Source: Hyphomicrobiales bacterium (GTDB lineage: Bacteria > Pseudomonadota > Alphaproteobacteria > Rhizobiales > Rhizobiaceae). Taken from it: a DNA stretch of 64,000 nt. Shown here piece by piece: positions 51,670 to 60,085 of the stretch. The stretch is taken from positions 176,522 to 240,521 of the forward strand of contig UCIA01000023.1 of assembly GCA_900472295.1 (NCBI GenBank), in the 5' to 3' direction. Below the pieces are notes generated by a model. The model made no database searches. It was given only the letters and a program-made list of their open reading frames with translations, and was not told the DNA's origin. The position numbers and the translations under genes are program-made. Position 1 is the first letter of the stretch; each line of letters opens with the position of its first letter.

Positions 51670-51873
51670 TCAGTGCTCCCAGCCGGATTTGCGGGCCAGC
51701 CAGTGCCAGGCTTCGGTGGCTGAGGCGATGGCGAGGCCGGCGCCTATCTCCAGGCCGGCCTGAATGTCGGGATCGGAGGAAAACGCTGCCGCGTCGTCGG
51801 CGCCAAGCAGGCCGCGCGCGACCAGCACGCCGGCGCCGTAGCGCAGGCCGATGCGGATAAAAACGGCGATCAT
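51670..51873 (-). CDS. Small phage membrane-associated protein
   Basis: 67 residues. Two hydrophobic stretches, VFIRIGLRYGAGVLVARGLL and GLEIGAGLAIASATEAWHWL, joined by a short acidic loop (GADDAAAFSSDPD). Its ATG overlaps the endolysin stop (ATGA), and its stop is one base from the next small gene. The topology could suit a holin or a DUF of phage lysis cassettes; function unknown. Confidence 0.55.
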   Translation of the reverse strand: MIAVFIRIGLRYGAGVLVARGLLGADDAAAFSSDPDIQAGLEIGAGLAIASATEAWHWLARKSGWEH

Positions 51874-52559
51874 GTCGAGCTCCTTGCGAAGATGGATTTC
51901 AGGATCTGAAAAAGCACCTGCCAGAACGGGTGGCGTTCAACGACGGGTGTGCCGGAAGCAGGCGCCGGCGCGGCGCCGGGTGCGGAAGGTGTGGATAGAG
52001 TAGGTTGTCGGGGGCCCGGCGAAGGCGCCGGAGCGGGCTGCGGCGGGACGGCAGACATCAACAATGCCTGGGAACGCACAGATCGGACGCGCTCGCTCCA
52101 GCCCTTGCCGAATACGGGCCAGGTCGGCAACCGCCGCAGGAACGCCAGGCGGGCATCGCAGAGATCGTCGATCACCGGTCCCGGCGGCCTGGCGCCAACA
52201 GCCCTGAGTGTGGCCGGGCCGATGCTGCCGTCCTGTGCTGCCCCCACCGCCGCCTGCAGATATTTCGCCGCCCTGCCCGGCCCGCTGTTCACGGCGAAGT
52301 CGAACACGGCATAGTCGACGCCGCCGGGAAGCCCGGCGCCGGCGACAGCGTCCCAGTAGAAGCGGCGATAGACGGTGGCCACCTGCTCGTCGCTGATCTT
52401 GCGAAGGTCGGCCTTGCTGGCGTCCGCCTTCAAGTAGCGGCGGAAGTTGGCCAGCGTGACACCCTTCATGGTGGCGCCGCCGGGATCGGCCGGATTGTCC
52501 GACCAGCCGCCTTCCGATTTGAGGACGAGCGAAAGCGCCCGCGCGAAATTGCGGTCCAT
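51870..52559 (-). CDS. GH108 endolysin
   Basis: 229 residues. The N-terminal GH108 domain has the catalytic Glu16 in LVLKSEGGWSDNPADPGGAT and the continuing MKGVTLANFRRYL. A peptidoglycan-binding part follows (FAVNSGPGRAAKYLQAAVGA, QDGSIGPATLRAV, to about residue 170). Then comes a Pro/Ala-rich linker (about 172-205) and an amphipathic end (HPFWQVLFQILKSIFA) that may hold it at the membrane. It cuts murein at phage release. No signal peptide, so it needs a holin. Confidence 0.9.
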   Translation of the reverse strand: MDRNFARALSLVLKSEGGWSDNPADPGGATMKGVTLANFRRYLKADASKADLRKISDEQVATVYRRFYWDAVAGAGLPGGVDYAVFDFAVNSGPGRAAKYLQAAVGAAQDGSIGPATLRAVGARPPGPVIDDLCDARLAFLRRLPTWPVFGKGWSERVRSVRSQALLMSAVPPQPAPAPSPGPRQPTLSTPSAPGAAPAPASGTPVVERHPFWQVLFQILKSIFARSST

Positions 52560-52604
52560 GGGGAGCCTCTTGAGTTTGTGGGGATTGTTCTAGTAGAAGA
52601 GCAA

Positions 52605-53438
52605 ATGGCTCCTACTACTGATATTTTTGGCTATGTCGCCTATGGCGACAATGAGCTTTACCATCGCGGCGCACTACTGAGCGCTCTGAAGCTTTTGCAT
52701 CATTGCCCGTTTGCCAGGATCATCGTTGCAACCGACAAGCCCGAGATCTTTCAACCATATCCTGTAGAGACCCTTCCGCTGACCGATGAGCAGAAAGAGC
52801 AGTGGTCGTTCAATCAGCGTTATCATTTTGGCATCAAAGCTGGTGCCCTTATCGAACTGTTGAGGCTCGCTAATCGGCTGGTTTTTATGGATACAGACAT
52901 GTATCCTTTTGGCGATCCGTCGAAAGGCTTTGACCGCATTTCACCCACCCACTCGTTCATGCGTCTGTGCGAAGGGCCCCATTCTCACTATCCCGCGCTA
53001 AATGGTAAGAATGTCAGCATAGGTGACTATGTTTTGACTGGCCGGGAGCCGATGTGGAATAGCGGAATTCTCGGTGTTCACCGCGACAATTTGGACGCCC
53101 TGCAGGAGGCCTTTGGCGCCATGCTGGCCGTGCGCGAAATAACCCTGACGGACGCGCCAGAGCAGTTCTGCATTGGCGTCGCGCTCTCCAGAAAAGGCCG
53201 CACCATCAGTTCGCATCGTCTGCCGATTAAGAATTACAACACGCGCGGCAAGAAGGCCTTTGCTGGCCCGCGCGTCTTGGAATTTTTCAGCGCAAATGGG
53301 GCTCGAGCAATTGACCAGCAGATTGCAGCGGCGGCTCGATACCGGCTCTGGCGGACTCCTGTCGATTTATGGCGCCAACGGCATATACGGCGGCTTGCCT
53401 ATTCATCGCCAAGCTCTGACAACAAGGCGCCAACTTGA
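52605..53438 (+). CDS. GT-A-type glycosyltransferase-like cargo gene
   Basis: 277 residues on the plus strand, opposite to the late operon. GT-A signs: a start TTDIFGYVAYGDNELYHRGA, VATDKPEIF, FGIKAGALIELLRLANRLVF and the Asp-x-Asp motif DTD at 96-98 in FMDTDMYPFGD, then the acceptor-side PMWNSGILGVHRDN. The ribosome site is weak (AGAAGAG). The DNA is more AT-rich than the phage genes, and its last 36 bases overlap the convergent fibre gene. It may alter host surface sugars in the lysogen or glycosylate the fibre. I reject a longer frame starting at 52005, which is antisense to the endolysin. Confidence 0.7.
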   Translation: MAPTTDIFGYVAYGDNELYHRGALLSALKLLHHCPFARIIVATDKPEIFQPYPVETLPLTDEQKEQWSFNQRYHFGIKAGALIELLRLANRLVFMDTDMYPFGDPSKGFDRISPTHSFMRLCEGPHSHYPALNGKNVSIGDYVLTGREPMWNSGILGVHRDNLDALQEAFGAMLAVREITLTDAPEQFCIGVALSRKGRTISSHRLPIKNYNTRGKKAFAGPRVLEFFSANGARAIDQQIAAAARYRLWRTPVDLWRQRHIRRLAYSSPSSDNKAPT

Positions 53439-55256
53439 AGGGGGAATGCTGGAACTACCTCCCGTATCTTTTCGGATGATGTCTATTGCATCTACACCTA
53501 TGCGAATCGATATGTTTACGGCGTCAGCAACGACTGAAATACCGCGCCCATTGACATCATCGGCGGCGTTGGTTCCGGGGTTGAGAGCGACTTCATCTCC
53601 AACGCTGTATCCGTTGTTCGCTGTGGTGCATTGCAGAAACGGTAGATACAGCTTCGGTTGCGCTCCAAGTCCGTGCGCTAGCGTCAGCAAGCCGCCATTC
53701 GTAATAGTCTGTTGCGGGCTTTCATAGGATTTCGAGAAGGGCAGCCCAGCAATTGCCGCCGCCAGTTCGGCCAAGGTGTCGAAGGAGGCCGAAACACCGC
53801 TCAGCACCACGTCGATCGCCGCCTTGACAAAACCCGTCGTTGCAAGCTGCGTCGTATTGGTGCCAGGCGCGGCCGTAGGTGCAGCCGGCATTCCCGTAAA
53901 TGTCGGGCTGGCTTTCGGTGCCAGGCTCGACACCGCGACACCGCTATCCTTGGCCAGTTTGCCGGACGTCCCGTTGAAGGTCGCGATGTTGTCGGCGATC
54001 GCTGAGGCCGGACCGGCAATCAGGTCGGTCGCCTTGACGCCACTATCCTTGCCCGTCTTGCCCGTTGTCCCCGCAAACGTGACGATGTTGTCGGCCACCG
54101 AAGACGCCGGCCCAGAAAAATCCCCCACCCCCGTCCCGTCGGCGCCCTTGTCGCCGGCGCGGTCGAATGTCAGCCAGATGCCGTTGGCCGTCGTCGGCAA
54201 GGTGCCGGCGCCGCCCACATAGGCGAGCGTCAGCTTGCGGTAGCCTGCGCCGTCCACCACCGCGCCGCTGACGTTGTAGACGTAGGAGATGGTGGCAGAT
54301 GCCTTGGAGCGCAGGGTCAGCTGGCCCTTCATGGGGTTGGTGCTGTCGTCGAAGGCATCGAGGATGCCGCTGACCGTGGCGCCGCCGGCATCGAGATTGT
54401 CGATATAGGCCGCAGTTGCCAGGGCGGCGCTGGCATTGTTCAGCCGCAAGGTGCCGTTGCCCGGATCGGCGTCGGTCGTCGTGACCGAAAACGTATAGCC
54501 AAGTGCTGCCACAGATGTTGCCGCCGCCAAGGCGCTGGCTGCGGCATTGGTGGCGGAGGTCGCGGCATTGCCGGCCGAGGTGGAAGCAGCGGTGGCTGAG
54601 CCTGAGGCAGCACTCGCCGAACCGGCCGCAGCGGTGGCCGAGTTGCCGGCGTTGGTGGCACTGGTTGCCGCACCCGATGCCGAGCCGGAAGCTGCCGTTG
54701 CCGAGTTGCCGGCATTGGTGGCGCTGGTCGCGGCCGTGGTGGCGGAGCCAGCCGCCGCCGTGGCCGAGCCGGAAGCTGCGCTGGCCGAGGTGCCGGCATT
54801 GGTGGCACTGCTGGCGGCAGCGTTCTTCGAGGTCAGCGCGGCAGCTGCGCTGGCCGCCGCAGCACTGGCCGCGCCCACCGCATCGCCCAGCGTGTCCTCC
54901 GACAGGTAGAAGGCGAGCGCAATCGCATCGGTGCCGATCGCCGGATCGAGCGTCTGGAAGACATAGATGAAATCGGCCGAGACCGTGCCCTGCTGCACAT
55001 GCACCGTCGTGCCCTTCTGCATGGTGCGGCTGGTGCGGGCGTCGGCGGCGCGGAACCATTGGCCTTCGCTGGCGGTATAGATGCCGTTGTCGCGGGCATC
55101 GGCCTGGTTCTTGACCAGCACGCGGTCGCCGACCTCGGCCGGCACGCCGTCGATGGTCTGCAGGCCGTAAAGGGTGATGTTGCCCGTCGTCGCCAGGCGC
55201 ACGGGTTCGCGTTCGCCGGTCAACAGGCGAACGGCGGCAGTTGCAGGTCGGGCCAT
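53403..55256 (-). CDS. Tail fibre protein
   Basis: 617 residues. N-terminal domain (about 1-125: LATTGNITLYGLQTIDGVPA, GDRVLVKNQADARDNGIY) is a phage fibre attachment module. Residues 150-247 are seven 14-residue Ala/Ser/Thr repeats. Then come a mixed beta region, two tandem repeats ending in ATFNGTSGKLAKDSGV, and AAPTAAPGTNTTQLATTGFV, a stretch common in phage fibres. The C-terminal 150 residues (from about 465) should be the receptor-binding tip. Its 3' end overlaps the opposite glycosyltransferase gene. Confidence 0.88.
   Translation of the reverse strand: MARPATAAVRLLTGEREPVRLATTGNITLYGLQTIDGVPAEVGDRVLVKNQADARDNGIYTASEGQWFRAADARTSRTMQKGTTVHVQQGTVSADFIYVFQTLDPAIGTDAIALAFYLSEDTLGDAVGAASAAAASAAAALTSKNAAASSATNAGTSASAASGSATAAAGSATTAATSATNAGNSATAASGSASGAATSATNAGNSATAAAGSASAASGSATAASTSAGNAATSATNAAASALAAATSVAALGYTFSVTTTDADPGNGTLRLNNASAALATAAYIDNLDAGGATVSGILDAFDDSTNPMKGQLTLRSKASATISYVYNVSGAVVDGAGYRKLTLAYVGGAGTLPTTANGIWLTFDRAGDKGADGTGVGDFSGPASSVADNIVTFAGTTGKTGKDSGVKATDLIAGPASAIADNIATFNGTSGKLAKDSGVAVSSLAPKASPTFTGMPAAPTAAPGTNTTQLATTGFVKAAIDVVLSGVSASFDTLAELAAAIAGLPFSKSYESPQQTITNGGLLTLAHGLGAQPKLYLPFLQCTTANNGYSVGDEVALNPGTNAADDVNGRGISVVADAVNISIRIGVDAIDIIRKDTGGSSSIPPSSWRLVVRAWR
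54516..54809 (-). repeat. Seven 14-residue repeats inside the fibre gene
   Basis: Encodes units such as SATNAGTSASAASG and SATNAGNSATAASG. The two-heptad period and small residues fit a collagen- or coiled-coil-like trimeric shaft, as in lambda side tail fibres. The DNA repeats are imperfect but close enough to change copy number by slippage. Confidence 0.85.
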
Positions 55257-55447
55257 AGGGCTTGCTCCATGAAAAAAGCCCCGCGAAAGCGAGGCTTGGA
55301 CATTTCGGGTCAGTTGACGGGCTGGGAACGGGTTTGGACGGAGCAGCGCGCCGGCCCACTTGGCTAGGCGCTATCGTTATTCCGGGATTTCTCTTCCTGA
55401 AAGCGCTCTAGCCTCGGACAACTCAGTTGCTGTGCGGACAGCACACA

Positions 55448-55822
55448 TCAGTCGTCTTCAGGATAATTGCGTGCCCAGGCTCTCAATTCTGGACTGCCAA
55501 CATTTGGCGAGTCGTGCTCCCGGAGATATTTGCGCAAGGCCTTCTTGTCGATCGACACTAACACCTTGCGACCCGTTTTCTTTTCCCAGGCAAGGTTTTC
55601 TTGCTCGGACTGGGCTGCCAGGGCTTCGTATTCTGCGGGGTCGCACGTCGCCAAGCGCCACTGCCAATTTATTTTCGCCGAGGACTGATCTTGGACCAGT
55701 GTCTCGTGTTCAGTGTGGTCGGCCAAAAAATAGCTCGCTGATTTCAGGCCCGAACCGCGAAACCGCAAACGGCCATTGCGATCCGGAAGATCCTTCAGAA
55801 ATTCGCTTGGCGGTTTGGTCAT
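55448..55822 (-). CDS. Hypothetical prophage protein A
   Basis: 124 residues, not recognised. A basic start (FLKDLPDRNGRLRFRGSG), a central INWQWRLATCDPAEYEALAA, and a charged helix KKALRKYLREHDSP near the end. The WRL-TCDPA stretch is also found in the next gene upstream (56164-56556). The 190 bases between it and the fibre gene hold no gene. Cargo gene of the prophage is the most likely status. Confidence 0.6.
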   Translation of the reverse strand: MTKPPSEFLKDLPDRNGRLRFRGSGLKSASYFLADHTEHETLVQDQSSAKINWQWRLATCDPAEYEALAAQSEQENLAWEKKTGRKVLVSIDKKALRKYLREHDSPNVGSPELRAWARNYPEDD

Positions 55823-56011
55823 GCGTGGCCCTACCAGACGGCGCAATTGAGCGCCTCAACCAGCCTGCATTCTAGAGCCCTTGGGTTTTCGGAGCAACAC
55901 AAGAACGATCTCGGTGATCCGTGCGCTATAGCTTATCGTCTTCCGAACTCCCACTTTGCGCCCCGCTTGCAGCTGCCATACCCGCAACGGTTTCGGCAGC
56001 TATTACGCTGT

Positions 56012-56106
56012 TATGGTGACAGTGCACTCTTTTCCATTTGTAAGGTTTAGAGGTTTCGCTCTACCTCGCACTGGATACGGGTCACTAAAAGTGCACTGTC
56101 ACCGTA
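56012..56106. repeat. MITE-like element with inverted ends
   Basis: GGTGACAGTGCACT (56015-56028) and AGTGCACTGTCACC (56090-56103) are perfect 14-base inverted repeats, extending imperfectly to about 20 bases, around a 61-base core with no frame. It lies in the 341-base gap between the two hypothetical cargo genes. It could be a miniature transposable or REP-type element; no direct target repeat was evident. Confidence 0.55.
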
Positions 56107-56163
56107 ATCGCAGTGCGCGGCGATCAGCGATGCTATGAAAGCCGAAGAATTAGACGCGGCGCA

Positions 56164-56556
56164 TCACCCCTTCTCGGGATGCTTACGCAGGTAGCGCAGC
56201 CGCTTGCGCTGCGCAGGCGTCATGTAGCCATCTCCGACTTCGCCCAGAATGCGCTCTTCCTCAGAAGCATAGCCCCTTGGCAGCCCCAGTTCGACGCGCA
56301 GGGCTGCGCCTTCTGGTGTGTAGTCTCCCATGACAGATCGTCCGACCCCTTCTAGATCGGTAGGGCCAAAGATGAAATAGACATTCCTGACCGCTTCGTC
56401 ACGCAACGTGGAATGTGCATCTGCCTTGACTTGCAGCGCGGGCCTATCCGCAGGATCACATGTTTGGAGCCGCCATAGCCAGACATCCCTCTTGTGGTAC
56501 CACAAAAGCGCTCGCCTCCATTCATCAAGCGGCTCTGCCCTATCCTTCTTCGTCAT
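56164..56556 (-). CDS. Hypothetical prophage protein B
   Basis: 130 residues, not recognised. Start DEWRRALLWYHKRDVWLWRL, then QTCDPADRPALQVKADAHST, a middle part NVYFIFGPTDLEGVGRSVMG and the end TPAQRKRLRYLRKHPEKG. It shares the WRL-TCDPA block and a basic C-terminal helix with protein A. The ATG at 56556 is preferred over 56571, but the ribosome site is weak. Confidence 0.6.
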   Translation of the reverse strand: MTKKDRAEPLDEWRRALLWYHKRDVWLWRLQTCDPADRPALQVKADAHSTLRDEAVRNVYFIFGPTDLEGVGRSVMGDYTPEGAALRVELGLPRGYASEEERILGEVGDGYMTPAQRKRLRYLRKHPEKG

Positions 56557-56609
56557 GGCTCGCCCGCCCATGTTCCAACCGAATGTAGCTGTTCTCGGCC
56601 TTCAGATTT

Positions 56610-59546
56610 TCACGATTTGTTCTTAATTTCAACCGGATTTACGCTTGAACCACCTCCAGAAGGCTGAGACCCAAGCGCTGCCGACCCGCCGACACCCAAC
56701 ATCACGGTATTCAGCTGAATTATTCGTCTAAGCGCTTCGTCGTTCTTAATTGCACGGCGCAACATAGCATAGAATTCAGGCATAACGGTTTTGGCATAAT
56801 TAGGATCGAAAAACGCCAGCCCATTCCCCTGAGCCTTAAGCTCATAAGGAACCTGCGCTGGGTCATATCCTCTATCGACGGGGGTCAGGATCTCGTCCAG
56901 GTCATCCCTTCCCAATTTTGTCTCCGAATAACCTCTCCCAAGTTCATTCTCATATCCTTTTATGCCTAACTTTAGACGGTCGTCGAGTATATGCCCAAAC
57001 TCATGAGCAAGAACGAGCGTTTCTTCTTTTCTTGTCAATCCCGGCCTTATCCTTACAGATGCCGGCTCACCGGTAATCGGATCTCTCTCGACGGCTCCCC
57101 AAACTATCCGGTTTTGCACTTTGAAATTTTCGATCTCCTTCTTGGTATAATACTTTAGTTCGACGCCAGGCATGATCTGCTTAATTGCAGATAGAATTTG
57201 CTCTCTATTTAACCCTTTGTCGGCTCCTCCGATCGTAACCCTTCCTGCCTTAAACTGAGCAACAAGGTCATCCCCATCAACATCTTTGAGTAGCTTACCT
57301 GTCGCTGGATCGTACTCGGGATTGCCACGAAAATAATCCAGTATGAACGGGCGCTTTGCTTTCCGTGGGACGCGATGGTACTTGGCTACCACATCGTTGG
57401 CCGTCCAATATCGAACTAAGCCATCACTTTCGCCGGGGAGACTGCCCGGACTGGAGCCGACATCTTCGGCAGACCTGGCAACCGTCGAACGCGATGGTTT
57501 GCCTAGCAAAACGGCTTCTTTTTCTGCGTTGGTTAACACCTTTTCGGCGACATCACCAAAGACCCTTCTGCCAATCCTACCACCTGCGCCAACCGTCGGG
57601 ACCGACCCGAGCGCATCCAGCGCCGCTTCGCCATAATGTCCCGCTTCCAGCGCCCGCAAGGCCTCCTGCGAGGAAAACACACCGCCTATGACAGGAGCGA
57701 CGTCGGCAACCGAGATGCCTTCGTTCCCAAGTCCGGTAGATCCGACAAGCGCTCGCGCTAGATCAGCACGTAGGCCGTAAGGCCGCGCCTCGCCGGCTAT
57801 AAATCCTCCGGCTTTCTCACGAAGTGTTGGATCGTATGACCAAGCTTCCCCCTTGGTGTGAAGATCGGCGTTCGCGGCTTGCTCCAGTTCCGCGGCTTGC
57901 GTCTCAGCTGGGGTCATTTGGAGTTCCAGTGCGGTGTTGCGGACAAGTCGGGCCAAACCAAAATGGTAGAGTTGCCGGAACATAGCTGCCTGGACGGCTG
58001 GATCGTCCGTCGCAGATGACAATTCATCGACAAGCGCGTCCTTATCCTTCTGCGAACCGTTGGGGTCGCTTAGTCGCCTGTTGATGTAACGCAAAACGCC
58101 CTGGGGAAACGGCAGAATTTCCGGAACATGAAGTTGCTTTTGTCCTGCAACCGACAAAGCGAGCGCGCGCCTAAGAGCTACGGAATCACCGCTGGTGCGA
58201 TTGGCCCACGCACTCCATGCATCGGCCGTGTTCGGATCCGCCATCGAAAGGAACTGCGCAGGATCGCGTCGTTCCTGCAAAATTTGCTTGGCCGCCAAGG
58301 CAGCAATATTTTCCTGGCCGCCCGACTGGATTGCATTCGCCGCATCCGGTTGAGCCTCAGCTGCGATGGCTTCAAGTGCGTCGTTCGGAAGTGGCAACAA
58401 TTCAAATCCCGCGCGACCGACTTTGATTTTTCGAATGAAGCTTGTCCTTTGCTTGGCTCCCTCTTCAGCTGCATAAACATGATCGAAGTCCCCCTCGCTG
58501 GGGAGTTTGTCTGAGTAAGTGCCCCGATACATCAGCTCCCTGGGTGCGTTTAAGGTGGCGCGCTCGATGTCAGCGCGCGTATTGATCATGCTCGCCGTAT
58601 TTGCCACGCTGGCCCGACGAAACAGCTCGTCGATTTGTTCGCCCGTCATACCGGCGATGAACTGATGGGTGCCGTCGGCATCCGCCTTTGCGTTGGCTTC
58701 GGTTGGCCTCTCCTCAAATGCCTGTGCCACCATTCGATCCGGTGACTTCTTGATACGGTCGGCTTTTGCCGCCGCCCGTCCGTCTTGCGCGCCGGCGGCG
58801 AGGTGTGCGCGCACAGTCTCGCCCATGCCGTCACTTGCCACTGGACTTGCACTCAACATTTCGGCAGCGCGTCGCGGATCCTGGGCGATCAGCGCCTCCA
58901 TTCGCGCCTTGGCCGTGTTGGTGCGCCAGGCGGCTTCCGCCGCTTGCCTGGCAACCGGGTTGCCGATCTTGGCGATCAGGTCGAGCCCGCTTTGCCGGAT
59001 CGCCTCGAAGGTCGCGGTATCGTTCGGGTCGCTTTTTGCGATGGCGCTGGTGGAGATGGTGTCGACCTTGGTCCACTCGGCCAACTCATAGTCGTCGCGT
59101 CTCGTCTTTTGCCGCTGCGCCATGCGCAGCGAACCAGCCGCGCGCAGCGCTTCCTTCTGCCTGGCAAAGTTGGCGCGCTGACTCTCGGGCAAGTTGGGCA
59201 AAGCATTGCCGAACAGCGTATCGAACAGGCCAGGCTTGACCACCCGGCCAGTGCGCGGATCAACCTGGCCGTACATGGCGTCATGCAGGCCGGCGCCGTC
59301 GGCCGGCGCGTTCGCCGTCACCTCGTCTTCCGCCTGCGCGATCTGGCTGTCGAACCCGCGACGCGCCAGCTCGGCGTCGAACGCTTCCTGCTGGTCTTTC
59401 ATCTGCTGGTAGCGTTCGGCGAGGGCGGAAAGGTGGTCGCCAAAACCTTGCATGGCGCCGCCGATCGGCGACCCTTGCGGGTATTGCACCGGGTTGCCGG
59501 TTTCGAGCCGGCGCTGGCCGACGGAAAGGGGGATGATGTATACCAT
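56610..59546 (-). CDS. Internal/ejected virion protein with C-terminal zincin metallopeptidase domain
   Basis: 978 residues. Residues 1-330 are helical, Ala/Gln/Arg-rich (GDHLSALAERYQQMKDQQEA, then AEDEVTANAP) like the internal core proteins of podoviruses, and the gene follows a gp14-like gene (TAA directly before its ATG). The middle (330-700) is helical with a hydrophobic stretch near VADVAPVIGGVFSS. The end (about 745-960) is a separate domain with LVLAHEFGHILDD; HEFGH at 848-852 is a complete HExxH zinc site. DNA of the last kilobase is more AT-rich. Such domains occur in phage-borne polyvalent and MuF-type toxins, so injection of a protease into the host is a reasonable inference. Confidence 0.8.
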   Translation of the reverse strand: MVYIIPLSVGQRRLETGNPVQYPQGSPIGGAMQGFGDHLSALAERYQQMKDQQEAFDAELARRGFDSQIAQAEDEVTANAPADGAGLHDAMYGQVDPRTGRVVKPGLFDTLFGNALPNLPESQRANFARQKEALRAAGSLRMAQRQKTRRDDYELAEWTKVDTISTSAIAKSDPNDTATFEAIRQSGLDLIAKIGNPVARQAAEAAWRTNTAKARMEALIAQDPRRAAEMLSASPVASDGMGETVRAHLAAGAQDGRAAAKADRIKKSPDRMVAQAFEERPTEANAKADADGTHQFIAGMTGEQIDELFRRASVANTASMINTRADIERATLNAPRELMYRGTYSDKLPSEGDFDHVYAAEEGAKQRTSFIRKIKVGRAGFELLPLPNDALEAIAAEAQPDAANAIQSGGQENIAALAAKQILQERRDPAQFLSMADPNTADAWSAWANRTSGDSVALRRALALSVAGQKQLHVPEILPFPQGVLRYINRRLSDPNGSQKDKDALVDELSSATDDPAVQAAMFRQLYHFGLARLVRNTALELQMTPAETQAAELEQAANADLHTKGEAWSYDPTLREKAGGFIAGEARPYGLRADLARALVGSTGLGNEGISVADVAPVIGGVFSSQEALRALEAGHYGEAALDALGSVPTVGAGGRIGRRVFGDVAEKVLTNAEKEAVLLGKPSRSTVARSAEDVGSSPGSLPGESDGLVRYWTANDVVAKYHRVPRKAKRPFILDYFRGNPEYDPATGKLLKDVDGDDLVAQFKAGRVTIGGADKGLNREQILSAIKQIMPGVELKYYTKKEIENFKVQNRIVWGAVERDPITGEPASVRIRPGLTRKEETLVLAHEFGHILDDRLKLGIKGYENELGRGYSETKLGRDDLDEILTPVDRGYDPAQVPYELKAQGNGLAFFDPNYAKTVMPEFYAMLRRAIKNDEALRRIIQLNTVMLGVGGSAALGSQPSGGGSSVNPVEIKNKS

Positions 59547-60083
59547 TTAGGTGTTCCCCGCCCACGGAGCCCTAACTGGACCGCCGAAGATCACGGAGCG
59601 ACGCGGCAAGGTGGCTGCGGTCGCACTGGGAGCCAGCGCCTTGGTCGGGTCGTAGATTTTGGAGAGGCCGCCAACGAGCGCACCGCCGGCGTTGAAGATC
59701 GATGACGTCACCGCCTGCTTGCCCTGGAAGCGCGAGATGGCGGCCTGCGTGTTCAGATTGTTCTGGCGCAGTTGCGAGCTGTACTGGATCGCGCCGAGCT
59801 CCATCTGGCCCTGGCGGGCATTCGCGGCCAGCACCTCGGTCGGCGAGCCGGCAATGCCGACGCCCGACGCGCCGGCCTGGGCGCGGGCCTGCGCCTGCAG
59901 CAGGTCCTGCTTGCGGCGCTCCTGGCCTTGCTCGAAGGCGGCACTTTGCGCCTCGGCCTGCGCCTGCTGCTCGTAGACCTTGGCCTGATAGTCGGCCATC
60001 TGCTTCGACTGCTGGCCTTCGACCAGCGCGCCGCCGACGGACAGGGCAGTGCCTGCCAACCCGAGAAGGGCAAGTGTGCACAT
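59547..60083 (-). CDS. Internal virion protein, T7 gp14-like
   Basis: 178 residues. A hydrophobic, Gly/Ala-rich start (LALLGLAGTALSVGGALVEG) followed by a long Gln/Ala helix (KQMADYQAKVYEQQAQAEAQ) and AQARAQAGASGVGIAGSPTE, which is the pattern of the gp14/internal virion protein B family that is ejected and forms part of the trans-envelope channel. It follows the 227-residue gene by two bases, and its stop touches the next start. Confidence 0.8.
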   Translation of the reverse strand: MCTLALLGLAGTALSVGGALVEGQQSKQMADYQAKVYEQQAQAEAQSAAFEQGQERRKQDLLQAQARAQAGASGVGIAGSPTEVLAANARQGQMELGAIQYSSQLRQNNLNTQAAISRFQGKQAVTSSIFNAGGALVGGLSKIYDPTKALAPSATAATLPRRSVIFGGPVRAPWAGNT

Positions 60084-60085
60084 GG

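Noticed and set aside
52005..52604. Upstream extension of the glycosyltransferase frame
   Set aside because: It is antisense to the endolysin and has shadow-like composition; the domain begins at 52605.
54516..54809. CRISPR-like repeats
   Set aside because: The repeats are imperfect, in frame and contiguous, without spacers; they encode the fibre shaft.
54043..55359. 438-codon minus-strand frame overlapping the fibre
   Set aside because: Out-of-frame reading of the repeat region, dominated by Arg and Cys.
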